A stretch of 44,886 nucleotides of DNA from Atopobiaceae bacterium UBA1367. GTDB taxonomy: Bacteria; Actinomycetota; Coriobacteriia; Coriobacteriales; Atopobiaceae. The position numbers and the translations under genes are program-made. The notes under the pieces are model-generated. The model was not told the origin of the DNA and did not search any database. It saw nothing but the letters and a program-made list of their open reading frames with translations. This document shows positions 7,454 to 15,337 of this stretch, piece after piece (the stretch's first letter is position 1; every line of letters begins with the position of its first letter). The stretch is taken from assembly GCA_002305995.1 (NCBI GenBank), contig DBRN01000006.1:1-44886 (forward strand), given 5' to 3'.

Positions 7454-7639
7454 TTTGCCTCCTAGAATCTGTGCGCGTATTGTAAAAGTTATTATTGCAT
7501 AGCTGGTTATGTTGATGGCTTCGAAGCTTCTCGGTCACGTACCGCCTTGCCTTTCAAACCGTTGTTAGCGCCGGACGACTTTAGCCACGAGGAGCTGCGG
7601 TGAAGATCCTGGACCAAACGGGGCCAGGAGGGAAGTCGC

Positions 7640-7738
7640 ATGCACGGCGCCGGGAAGAGAAGAGTTGCGGCAGAGACCTTCGTCAAATTCGATAACAGCT
7701 GTGCCGACACGATCGCCGAGCTGGGCTATGCTGCGTAG
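7640..7738 (+). pseudogene. Possible relic of an IS3-type OrfA transposase
   Basis: A 32-residue frame with RRVAAETFVKFDNSCADTI and AELGY resembles the N-terminal helix-turn-helix segment of IS3-family OrfA proteins, which usually continue with a Pro and a Trp-containing recognition helix. Here a stop follows at once. No partner OrfB or terminal inverted repeats are visible. This is a weak call based on pattern only. Confidence 0.3.
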
Positions 7739-7847
7739 TTCGGAAAACGTCCGGGATCTCGAGTGGCTCAAAACGACCGTTTCTGAAAGCAGGAGTTAGA
7801 AGCGATGCGGGATTCGGATATGCGCGCGTGCTCACAACGCGCTCAAC

Positions 7848-8147
7848 CTAGAGGCTCCGCTGTGCGCCGATAGACGACGCCCGATTTGCCGACGACTTGC
7901 TCCTCGGCAATTTGATTGCGGGCAGGGTACAACGCCATGCGACCCGCTCGATAATGAACACCATGTTCTTCTCGAAGACGTCGAATTCGAAGCTCAACTT
8001 CATGAACAGCAGCATGTCCTCGTAAGCCTCGGAGCTTGTACACCCCAAGAACTCGTCGATGAACGGTTCTTTGACATAGCCGTACGGGTTCGCAGCGGTG
8101 AAATTGCACGCAATATTTGCATCTATTTGAGCGAAAGCCTCCGCCAC
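7848..8147 (-). CDS. Small unrecognised open frame
   Basis: 99 residues with non-shadow-like composition in the first 70 (acidic and aromatic, for example YGYVKEPFIDEFLG and LSFEFDVFEKNMVFIIE) and an Arg/Ser-rich tail that looks like read-through of non-coding sequence. I do not recognise the family. It has no strong ribosome site. It could be a truncated gene in the decayed region between the lipoprotein and the Phd antitoxin. Confidence 0.3.
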   Translation of the reverse strand: MAEAFAQIDANIACNFTAANPYGYVKEPFIDEFLGCTSSEAYEDMLLFMKLSFEFDVFEKNMVFIIERVAWRCTLPAIKLPRSKSSANRASSIGAQRSL

Positions 8148-8249
8148 TCAGTGGAGCATTCTTCTTGCATTGCAGCTTGACCTACTGATAATAGCCTTAT
8201 ATCTAGCCATAATTCTGGCTAGTATTGAAAGGAGGCCCTTACGCCCGTA

Positions 8250-8453
8250 TTGACCATAGGGCTCGCGGAGGCGAAGAACAACTTCTCCCACGTCACAGCA
8301 GAGATCAACAGAACCGGAAGACCCGTGACCATACTGAAAAACAACAAGCCTTGGGTGGTCATCCAGTCGGCTCGGAGCGCCGTCGGAGCCCTCGACGTCG
8401 CGGTCGACTTCATGGACGAGTACGCGGACGTGTTCGAAGAACTCGCCATATGA
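8250..8453 (+). CDS. Phd/YefM-family antitoxin
   Basis: 67 residues with the Phd/YefM signature: GLAEAKNNFSHVTAEINRTG followed by PVTILKNNKPWVVIQ, a DNA-binding antitoxin fold that neutralises a Doc or YoeB-type toxin and represses its own operon. The start is problematic. TTG 8250 is the first usual start codon, but AAAGGAGG (8228-8235) is ideally placed five bases before an in-frame ACG at 8241, which would give MPVLTIGLAEAK; an ATG to ACG change would explain this. The next frame overlaps its stop by ATGA, as in toxin-antitoxin operons, but the toxin is truncated. Confidence 0.8.
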   Translation: MTIGLAEAKNNFSHVTAEINRTGRPVTILKNNKPWVVIQSARSAVGALDVAVDFMDEYADVFEELAI

Positions 8454-8506
8454 GCGCGCCTGCGCTTTCGAAGGACACGGTTCTCGCAATCCGCTCTGCG
8501 ACCTAG
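8450..8506 (+). pseudogene. Truncated toxin partner of the Phd antitoxin (Doc/Fic-like start)
   Basis: The frame starts at ATG 8450, overlapping the antitoxin stop by four bases (ATGA), and reads MSAPALSKDTVLAIRSAT before TAG. The segment LSKDTVLAI resembles the N-terminus of Doc/Fic toxins (often LTxxxVLAIH). No Fic core (HPFxxGN) follows in any frame up to 8812, so the toxin is lost. The family assignment from 18 residues is tentative. Confidence 0.4.
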
Positions 8507-8812
8507 GGAGGGTCAGGAAGGACGTCGCCCAGGACACACGCGCTAAATAAAGTCGAGGAGGCAGCAGGTCGCCGTTTCTCTGCCCCGTGCGTTCTCGCGG
8601 ACTATCGCCCATCATCGGATGTCGGCGCGTTCGCCTCATCAGTGCAGGACGCTAGGCCACGGTAAGACATCGTTTAAACGCATTGCTTCCTTTGAGGCGA
8701 CAGTCAGCAGAAGCTAAAAGCCAAACAGCATTTCGACAAGGCCCGTCTCGTTGTAGAGCAGAAACCTCCCGAGAACGCAGTCAATACGTTGTCCCTCAAA
8801 TCCATTCGAAGC
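8507..8812. other. Intergenic stretch, nothing recognised
   Basis: About 300 bp between the truncated toxin and the convergent aquaporin gene. No domain-bearing frame, RNA gene or strong hairpin is visible. Confidence 0.5.
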
Positions 8813-9488
8813 CTAGGCTTGCTCTTCCTTGTCAGCAAGGGCGCGGTACACGACGGCTGCCAGCGCACCGCCCACCAGCGGGGCCACGATGAAGACCCAC
8901 ACGCAGGACAGGGATGCGCCGCCCACCAGCAGTGCGGGAGCGAGGGAGCGGGCGGGGTTCACAGAGGTGCCGGTGAAATGGATGCCCATCAAGTGGACCA
9001 GGGTGAGGGACCCGCCGATGGCCAGGCCGGCAGTACCCGCATTGGAGGCGCGATCGGTTGCGCCGAGCACGGCGGTGACGAAGATGAAGGTAAGCACAAC
9101 CTCGACCAGCAGGGACAGTGCGATGTTGCCCTCGTACAGGCCGTTGGCGCCCAGGCCGCTCTCAACACCCAAGAGAGGGAGAAGCAGGAGGCCACCGGCG
9201 AATGCGCCCAGCACCTGGGCAACGATGTAGCCGCACAGGTCCTTGGCGCTCAGGCGCTTGTCCATGAACAGGGCGAGGGACACGGCGGGATTGACATGAC
9301 ATCCGGAGACGTTGCCAATGGAGTAAGCCATGGCCACGATCACACCGCCGAAGGCGAGGGCGGTTGCGACATAGGCGCCGTCGGGAACGGCGCCATTGCA
9401 ACCCAAGGCGGCGGCCACGCCGCAGCCGATGAATACCAGGGGTGAATGTGCCGACAAGCTCAGCAAGATACTTTTTGATATCCGTCAT
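8813..9488 (-). pseudogene. Aquaporin / glycerol-facilitator family channel with a single-base frameshift
   Basis: Membrane channel of the MIP family. Two NPA boxes are present (HVNPAVS and SVNPARS, the second with the aquaporin-type Arg) and about six transmembrane segments. The conserved N-terminus MTDIKKYLAELVGTFT starts at ATG 9488 with AGGAGG six bases upstream, but the rest (LVFIGCGVAAALG onward) lies one frame away. The shift sits at a four-base run (GGGG 9439-9442 on the plus strand); three bases would restore one 224-residue frame. Either a homopolymer sequencing error or a genuine inactivation. A shorter frame beginning at 9466 lacks a normal start. Confidence 0.85.
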
Positions 9489-9644
9489 GCGAATCCTCCT
9501 TTTTGACAGTGGCACCAGCAACGCGCCTATGTCTGACGCCTGTTCTCCATTATAGAGACGGGCTTTCATTATGGTAGCGGTGACTCGTCAGGAACCAGTT
9601 GCCGACACTCGAGGAATCCAGGCATCACGCCAGCACGGCATGTC

Positions 9645-10493
9645 TCAGCAGTTTCCCACGTGCACGTGGGTGACGTACTTCCGTGCGACGTCGGCCAGCT
9701 CGTAGACCCTCTCCACCGGCGTGGGAGGCACGTCCAGCATGCGCCAACAGGGGAAGAACCGTGTCAGGTGATAGACGATGCCGTCGTCTGTCTCGTGCAG
9801 CCACCGTGCGATGGACGCGATCTCCTCGGACGTGTCGTTCTTCCCTGGGATGACGAGCGTGGTCACCTCGACGTGCGTCCCCGCGTGCGCGAGGCTCGCA
9901 ATCGTCCCCTTCACGATGGCAACGTCGTAGCCGCACTCCTTGCAGAAGCTGGGATCGGTGCCCTTGAGGTCGATGTTGGCGGCATCGATGAGGCCCGTCA
10001 GCTGATCGATGACCTCGGCATTTGCGTAGCCGTTGGACACGAGCGCGTTGACGAGGCCGTGCTCGTGGGCGAGACGTGCGCAGTCGCGCACGTACTCCCA
10101 GCCAACAAGCGGCTCGTTGTAGGTGTAGGCGATGCCGATCATGCGCCGGTCTTGCCTGTGCTGGTCGCACGCAAGGGCAACGAGTCGCTCCGGCGAAACC
10201 TCGCTCCAGGGCACGTCACGTTCTCCCGCCTGCGCTATCTGGTGGTTCTGGCAGAAGGGGCAGCGCAGGTTGCAGCCGTAGCTCCCCACCGAGAGGAGCG
10301 TCGATCCAGGACGGAAGCGCGCAAGCGGCTTCTTCTCAATGGGATCCACGGCGAGCGAGGTCACGCGACCGTAGTTTCCCGCGACGATCGTGCCGCCCAC
10401 GTTCCGGCGCGAGCGGCAGAACCCAACGCCCCCCTCCGGGATGCGGCACGAGCGGGGACAGGTGCGACAGGTCGCTGTGCGCGCGTCGCTCAT
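9645..10493 (-). CDS. amrS: AmmeMemoRadiSam system radical SAM enzyme
   Basis: 282 residues. The radical SAM cluster motif is C74-x3-C78-x2-C81 (GCNLRCPFCQNHQIAQ, typical of this family). An N-terminal Cys-rich segment (C9, C12, C16, C26) and YTYNEPLVGWEY and NIDLKGTDPSF are diagnostic of AmrS, related to pyruvate formate-lyase activases but with unknown substrate. Its start overlaps the stop of the upstream AMMECR1-fusion gene by four bases, so the two are translationally coupled. A C-terminal PCWRMLDVPPTP segment is also conserved. The reaction is unknown in general; a role in radical-based protein or cofactor modification is inference. Confidence 0.92.
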   Translation of the reverse strand: MSDARTATCRTCPRSCRIPEGGVGFCRSRRNVGGTIVAGNYGRVTSLAVDPIEKKPLARFRPGSTLLSVGSYGCNLRCPFCQNHQIAQAGERDVPWSEVSPERLVALACDQHRQDRRMIGIAYTYNEPLVGWEYVRDCARLAHEHGLVNALVSNGYANAEVIDQLTGLIDAANIDLKGTDPSFCKECGYDVAIVKGTIASLAHAGTHVEVTTLVIPGKNDTSEEIASIARWLHETDDGIVYHLTRFFPCWRMLDVPPTPVERVYELADVARKYVTHVHVGNC

Positions 10494-11929
10494 ACGTGCC
10501 TCACGACCTCGAAGCGCTCAAGCGACCAGTCGTCGCTGGCAAGGTCGATGCCCCCCTTGCGGGCGGCGATGCCCACCTGCTCCTCGATGGAGTCCACGCC
10601 GTCGAGGTCGGGCAGGAGCAGCCCACGACGACCATCGGGGGTCGAGACGATCACGCCGTAGCGCCGCACGTCGAGCTCGTCGGGCGAGTCGATGGGCTCG
10701 GGCGCCATGAGGACGTCCACGTCGTAGACGAGCTCTCCCAGCTCCCGCCTTCGCACGGGCGGGAAGCGCGGATCGTGCGTGCCGGCGCTTATCGCGTTGG
10801 CACAGATCTCTTCCGCCAGGCTCGCGCGGGTGGGAAGGATCGTCCCTATGCAGCCGCGCAGCTCCCCGTCCTTCTTGAGCGAGACGAAGCAGCCCGCGCG
10901 CGTGCCCAGGAGCTCTGCCGGCAGGGCCTCCCCCAGCGCGGCGATATCGCGGGGCTTGGTGGGGTCGACGCGCCTGCCACCACGCACGTATGTCTCGAGC
11001 GAGAGCCGCGCAAGACGCACGAGCGGGTCCTCCGCAGCCTTGCGTTTGGCCATGTCATGCGCATGGAAGTCCTCGTACCGCCCGAGGAAGTCGCGACTGG
11101 CGTCTGTGCCTGCCGCTGAGGTGGGCGTGAACGCCGCCACACCATAACCCACCCCAAACGGCCCTTCGTAGCTCAGCAGCTCGGCAGCGACAGACGTGCG
11201 GTCGAGCGCGCCTGCCATGATCTGGAAGCTGCGGAGCCCGCATTCGGCGGCGCGCTCGGCAAAGCCCGGATCCATGGTGAGCAGTCCGAGGAAGTCACCC
11301 GTGCGAAAGATGCGGATGATCCGCTCGTCGAACTCGGGGCCCTCGGGGGCACGGCCGTAGGGGCCGTCTGCCGTAAGCTTGTGGCTGAGGTCGCCCGAGG
11401 CCACGTAGACGACCTTCCTGCCAAGGTCATCCGCCACCTTCTGGACGCACTGGCCGAGCTGGTAGTGAACGGCGGGCGAGAGACCCGAGAGGCCGATGCG
11501 CACGACCTTGGGACGCACCCTTCCCTCAGGCCACGCCTTCCAGATGAAGTGGAGCGGGATCATCGTCGCATGGTCGAGCGACGGGTCGCGCTCCCCGGTG
11601 ACTCCCGCGGAGATGCCCGCAGCGTCTGCCTCAGTGCACAGGGCCCGCACGAAGGCCCTGTCGTAGTCGCACGCGTAGGCAGCCCTCGAGGCGCCAAACT
11701 GAGCGAAGCTTCCCTGCGCGCCGCTGCCCGGCGAGACGTGGATGTAGTCACGATACATAATCGAGTGCGGCGTCGAGATGACGAGCGTCTCGGGCGCGAG
11801 CTCCGCGACGCGGCGGCCCACCTCGTCATAGGCATCGATGGTGTCCTGGATGTCCCGCTCGCGCCCACCTCCCACGGCCGGGATGATCAGGGGCGGGTGC
11901 GGAACCGCGAACGCTGCGACGATTGCCAT
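10490..11929 (-). CDS. amrA: AmmeMemoRadiSam protein: extradiol-dioxygenase-like (MEMO/LigB) and AMMECR1 fusion
   Basis: 479 residues combining two members of the AmmeMemoRadiSam trio in one chain. Residues 1-275 form a LigB/MEMO-like domain with metal-ligand-type His residues at H11 (VPHPPL), H55 (TPHSIMY), H120 and H183 (SGDLSHKL). Residues 305-479 are an AMMECR1 domain with the family hallmark ELRGCIGT and the RFPPV motif. ATG 11929 is preferred over further upstream starts because AGGAGAGGGG precedes it and homology begins there. It is followed, with a four-base overlap, by the radical SAM partner amrS. Fusion is known for this family; its biochemical role is not established. Confidence 0.9.
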   Translation of the reverse strand: MAIVAAFAVPHPPLIIPAVGGGRERDIQDTIDAYDEVGRRVAELAPETLVISTPHSIMYRDYIHVSPGSGAQGSFAQFGASRAAYACDYDRAFVRALCTEADAAGISAGVTGERDPSLDHATMIPLHFIWKAWPEGRVRPKVVRIGLSGLSPAVHYQLGQCVQKVADDLGRKVVYVASGDLSHKLTADGPYGRAPEGPEFDERIIRIFRTGDFLGLLTMDPGFAERAAECGLRSFQIMAGALDRTSVAAELLSYEGPFGVGYGVAAFTPTSAAGTDASRDFLGRYEDFHAHDMAKRKAAEDPLVRLARLSLETYVRGGRRVDPTKPRDIAALGEALPAELLGTRAGCFVSLKKDGELRGCIGTILPTRASLAEEICANAISAGTHDPRFPPVRRRELGELVYDVDVLMAPEPIDSPDELDVRRYGVIVSTPDGRRGLLLPDLDGVDSIEEQVGIAARKGGIDLASDDWSLERFEVVRHV

Positions 11930-12352
11930 GGTGTCCCCTCTCCTTGGGCTGAGTCCAACACGCGTCGTCCGATCATGGGCGGCGCGCCCAGCATGCTGGG
12001 CGCCGGTGGCGACAGGGGATGCGCGATCCCCCGGCCTTCGCCGCACCAGGATGCGCGGCGCCTGCGAACCCCTCGCACCGACGCGACGCCGCAGGGCATC
12101 GACGGCTGCATTGACAGCTCTTGACCATCAGCGACTGCCCTCGTCGGACCCATACGCCTTGCCACCCTGCAAGGTCACGATGCCGATCCCCGTCTGACTG
12201 ACGGGGACGACCGTGTCTTATCCCCAGGTATTCCCCGATTTTGGCCAACGTGGAATGCGAGTCGACGAGCGCGGCGTTTCTCTCGACGAGAGAGGCTGCG
12301 TGCGGTGAGGTCGTGGCGGCGGGTCAGGGTCGCGCGTCGACAGGTCGCACCC
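11930..12352. other. Leader/intergenic region with a perfect 20-bp palindrome
   Basis: No gene is convincing here. Positions 11984-12003 form a perfect 20-bp palindrome centred on GCATGC (arms GCGCCCAGCA and TGCTGGGCGC), about 55 bp upstream of the AMMECR1-fusion start, and 12015-12031 is a second small hairpin (GGGGAT, five bases, ATCCCC). They could be an operator plus leader structure for the amr genes. I see no recognisable riboswitch. Confidence 0.5.
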
Positions 12353-12634
12353 TCAGAGCTCTGTCACAACCACGTGGACGGGGTCGCCGTCGCGTATGCC
12401 AAGACGCTCGCGAATGGCCTTGAGGACGCCGATGACGTAGCACACGTTGCCGTCCTCATCCTTGACGCCCATGTTCACGATGCTGCCGTCGTAGGGCTCG
12501 CCATCGAACTCCACGTGCACGCGCACGCGACCCCGACCAAAGACCTCGCGGATGTCCCATGGGAACACGACGTAGGCGCCATGCCTCTCAGGGACCTCAT
12601 GGAGCGTGGTGTCGTACTCGAATGTCCGGCTCAT
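12353..12634 (-). CDS. DUF1905 domain protein
   Basis: 93 residues matching the DUF1905 beta-barrel family: YVVFPWDIREVFGRGRVRV, then a glycine-containing strand, then AIRERLGIRDGDPVHV, the usual terminal 'GD.V.V' motif. The family is uncharacterised; members are often fused to YdeI-type domains. ATG 12634 has GGGGGGAG upstream and is preferred to an ATG six codons earlier. The gene stands alone, with repeat array 1 beginning about 135 bp upstream of its start. Confidence 0.8.
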   Translation of the reverse strand: MSRTFEYDTTLHEVPERHGAYVVFPWDIREVFGRGRVRVHVEFDGEPYDGSIVNMGVKDEDGNVCYVIGVLKAIRERLGIRDGDPVHVVVTEL

Positions 12635-12768
12635 GCCATTCTCCCCCCTCAATTCCGCCCAGGCCCTTGGACACGACCTGCCTCCATGCTACACAGCCGG
12701 AGATGTCTCGCTGGATGTACGTGCGCACATAGGCCTCGATGTCGATGGCTTCATTGTGGCTTGGTGCC

Positions 12769-13133
12769 GGAAAGGGAAACCCGGAGTTGTGCGGGGTACG
12801 GCTCCACGCCGGAAAGGAAAACCGGGAGTTGTGCGCCACGGCGCCCGGCCTTGGAAAGGAAAAGTCCGAGTTGTGCGGGCCTGGCCTGAGCCCCGGAAAG
12901 GAAAAGCCCGAGTTGTGCGGGATGATGGCCGACCCTGGAAAGGAAAACCCTGACTTGTGCGGCCCGGCAGGAGGTTACATCCCGCACAACTCGGGAAAAC
13001 CCTTTCCGCCATCTGCCCCAACCACGCACAACTCCCGGTTTTCCTTTCCGGCAGGGGGTCCCGCTCCGCACAACTCCCGGTTTTCCTTTCCGGCATCTGC
13101 CCCGACCGGGCACGACTCCGGCTTTTCCTTTCC
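12769..13133. repeat. Phased 42-bp repeat array 1 (five forward, four reverse units)
   Basis: Nine 25-bp units. Forward units start at 12769, 12811, 12853, 12895 and 12937; reverse-complement units start at 12983, 13025, 13067 and 13109. Every step within each half is exactly 42 bp, with unrelated 17-bp spacers. The unit is GGAAAGGAAA, five variable bases, GAGTTGTGCG. A 21-bp junction (12962-12982) separates the halves. All F/R pairs share one centre of symmetry at 12972. Three units (12811, 13025, 13067) are identical apart from orientation. Because 42 is a multiple of three, long spurious frames with 14-residue repeats (KENPELCG-like or HNSRFSFP-like) run through it; these are not genes. 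No cas genes are nearby. Confidence 0.95.
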
Positions 13134-13315
13134 AGCGGGGTCCCAAGCCCGACGCAGGCCATGTCCCGGCGACCCGAAAGCCCTCCAAGCAGGCGCCCAT
13201 GCCCAAAGGCATGCGACCCATGACAAAGGGGCGGGTGCGCCGTCCACGCCGAAGGGCGCAGCGCACTTGGCCCGATCCCCACCCTGTGGCGAAGACCATC
13301 ACGGTACGGCAGCGG

Positions 13316-13825
13316 CTAGAGCTGACGGCACGCTCGGAAGCCGCGCGAGGCATAGTAGGAGTCCGCGCCGTTGTGGTAGATGAAGGTGCGCCCAAAGCGC
13401 TTGTCGCCAAAGAGGGCGCCTCCTTGGCCCCTGACGTCGTCATCCGTGCGTACCCAGGAGGACGTCTTGGTGTCAAAGTCGCCAAGCGTCTGCAGGTGGC
13501 AGTACATGTCCTCGTCGACCATGCGCAGGCCGTGGGCAACGAGCTCGGCCTCGGCGCTCGTCGTGGGCTTGTTGCGCTTCCTGGCCTCCCTGGCCGCCTC
13601 GTCGTAGCAGCAGCTTCGTCTGCCCGCAGGAGACTCACGGCTGCAGTCGACAAGGTACATCCCTCCGCCATAGGCAAGGACGTCGGGCTCGCCGCCCGTC
13701 TCCTCCATGTACGTAAGCGCCTCGAGCGCAGCCGCGTCCAAGCGTCCCTCGACGTCTGCCCAGGCGACCCCCGGATGCCTCTCCTCGTGCGACTCGAAGC
13801 GATCCCTCAAGGTGCTGGCGTCCAT
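13316..13825 (-). CDS. DUF4256 domain protein
   Basis: 169 residues matching DUF4256 end to end: LRDRFESHEERHPGVAW, then TGGEPDVLAY, DCSRESPAGRRSCCYD, FDTKTSSWVRT and a terminal YHNGADSYYASRGFR. The family has no known function. ATG 13825 is chosen because homology begins there and GGAGAGGGG lies about ten bases upstream; the frame is open further upstream without family similarity. Divergent from the alcohol dehydrogenase gene. Confidence 0.88.
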   Translation of the reverse strand: MDASTLRDRFESHEERHPGVAWADVEGRLDAAALEALTYMEETGGEPDVLAYGGGMYLVDCSRESPAGRRSCCYDEAAREARKRNKPTTSAEAELVAHGLRMVDEDMYCHLQTLGDFDTKTSSWVRTDDDVRGQGGALFGDKRFGRTFIYHNGADSYYASRGFRACRQL

Positions 13826-14021
13826 CGGCACGATCCCCTCTCCGTGACGACGCGCTCGGCGCGTCAGGCCCATCATGTCATGAGGATACGTCATGCGGAC
13901 GCTCCTGGTGACGCACGGTGCCGGCCACCTCCAGCCGCCGTCCCGTGCCGTCGACACCAACAACGCCTTGACGCCAACGCCTAGAATGAATGAAGCAGAC
14001 CATCGTCGGAAGGCAGGCGTC

Positions 14022-15227
14022 ATGAACGACTTCGTGTTCCAGTCCCCTACCCGCTTCGTGTTTGGCCGTGGCTATGCCGACAGGGTCGGCACGGAGGTCG
14101 CCGCCCTCGGGGCGCGACGGATCCTTCTGGTGTACGGCGGAGGCTCCGTCGTGCGCACGGGCCTGCTCGACCGCGTGAAGGGCTCGCTCGGCGCCGCCGG
14201 CGCCGCGTACGTCGAGCTTGCGGGCGTACGACCCAACCCCGAGCTGGAGCTCGTCCGCCACGGCATCGAGCTTGCGCGTGACGAGAGGGTCGACCTCGTC
14301 TTGGCCGTGGGAGGCGGATCGGCCATCGACTGCTCCAAGGCCATCGCGTTTGGCACCCCCTATCAGGGTGATGTGTGGGACTTCTTCTCGGGCAAGGCCC
14401 GTGTCAGCGAGTGCCTGCCCGTCGCGTGCGTGCTCACCATCCCCGCTGCGGGATCCGAGGCATCGGCCTCATGCGTCATCAGCAACGACGCGCTGCACCT
14501 GAAGAGCGGCACCAGCGGCGACGCCTTCCGCCCGCGCCTGGCGGTCATGGACCCCGAGCTCACCTTCACGCTGCCGCCCTACCAGACCGCTGCCGGCGTC
14601 ACCGACATCGTCTGTCACATCTGTGAGCGCTTCTTCAGCTCTGCGGGACCCGTCCCCGTGACCGACAACATCGCCTGCGGCATCATCCGCGCCGTCATGG
14701 ACGCCGCCACGACCGTTGCCCAGAGGCCCGACGACTACGACGCACGGGCCACCATCATGTGGGCGGGCACGCTCGCCCACAACGACCTCTGCGGCTGCGG
14801 TCGGTCCTCGGTGCCCGAGAGTCGTGCCGGCGGATGGGAGAGCCACAGCCTGGAGCACGAGATCTCCGCCCACCACCCCGAGGTGACGCACGGAGCCGGC
14901 CTCGCCGTGATCCTGCCCGCCTGGATGCGCCACGTCTGGCATGCGAATCCCACGCGCTTCCTCGCCTTCGCGCAGGGCGTCCTCGACGTCGAGCCCGTGG
15001 ACGAGACGGACGAGGCCACGGAGGACGCCGTCACCTACACCATCGACGAGCTCCAGCGCTTCTTCGTGGGACTGGGCATGCCCCAAACCCTCACGGACCT
15101 CGGTCGCACGCCATCCGACGTCGACGCCTGGCTGGAGACGCTCCGCCTGAACAAGGGCGAGCGCTTTGGCGAGTTCATGCCCCTCACCATGGACGACGCC
15201 CGCGCCATCTACCGCTCGGCATTCTAG
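14022..15227 (+). CDS. Iron-containing alcohol dehydrogenase (butanol dehydrogenase/YqhD-like)
   Basis: 401 residues of the group III metal-dependent alcohol dehydrogenase family, reducing aldehydes with NAD(P)H. The nucleotide-binding loop is VYGGGSV then AVGGGSAIDCSKAIA; metal ligands are expected at D (GVTDIVCH) and the His residues of LEHEISAHHPEVTHGAGLA. FQSPTRFVFGRG at the start is typical of BDH-like members. The ATG at 14022 follows GGAAGGCAGG; an upstream in-frame start lacks homology. Monocistronic. Probably a fermentation or aldehyde-detoxification enzyme; the substrate cannot be deduced. Confidence 0.92.
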   Translation: MNDFVFQSPTRFVFGRGYADRVGTEVAALGARRILLVYGGGSVVRTGLLDRVKGSLGAAGAAYVELAGVRPNPELELVRHGIELARDERVDLVLAVGGGSAIDCSKAIAFGTPYQGDVWDFFSGKARVSECLPVACVLTIPAAGSEASASCVISNDALHLKSGTSGDAFRPRLAVMDPELTFTLPPYQTAAGVTDIVCHICERFFSSAGPVPVTDNIACGIIRAVMDAATTVAQRPDDYDARATIMWAGTLAHNDLCGCGRSSVPESRAGGWESHSLEHEISAHHPEVTHGAGLAVILPAWMRHVWHANPTRFLAFAQGVLDVEPVDETDEATEDAVTYTIDELQRFFVGLGMPQTLTDLGRTPSDVDAWLETLRLNKGERFGEFMPLTMDDARAIYRSAF

Positions 15228-15236
15228 GGGCGCACC

Positions 15237-15307
15237 AAGCGGGCGACGGTGCCATGCGGGCGCTCGGCAAGGGAGTGGCGGGCCATGCGGCGGGTCATCG
15301 CCCGCTT
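15237..15307. terminator. Long-loop inverted repeat between convergent genes
   Basis: AAGCGGGCGA (15237-15246) and TCGCCCGCTT (15298-15307) are perfect 10-bp complements separated by 51 bases, nine bases after the alcohol dehydrogenase stop and 30 bases before the end of the convergent lyase gene. Possibly a bidirectional transcript end, but there is no T-run. Confidence 0.35.
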
Positions 15308-15337
15308 CGCTTGGGTCACCGCTCGCGCCGCTCGTCC

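Noticed and set aside
11930..12352. Riboswitch upstream of the AMMECR1-fusion gene
   Set aside because: Hairpins and a palindrome are present, but no conserved core of a known riboswitch class could be recognised.
12769..13133. CRISPR array
   Set aside because: Repeats are 25 bp with 17-bp spacers, orientation reverses midway, the units vary, and there are no cas genes in the window.
12739..13677. Long open frames through the repeat arrays encoding repetitive proteins
   Set aside because: The 42-bp period is a multiple of three, so several frames on both strands stay open and give 14-residue repeats that change character at the orientation flip. No ribosome site or consistent coding frame supports a gene.
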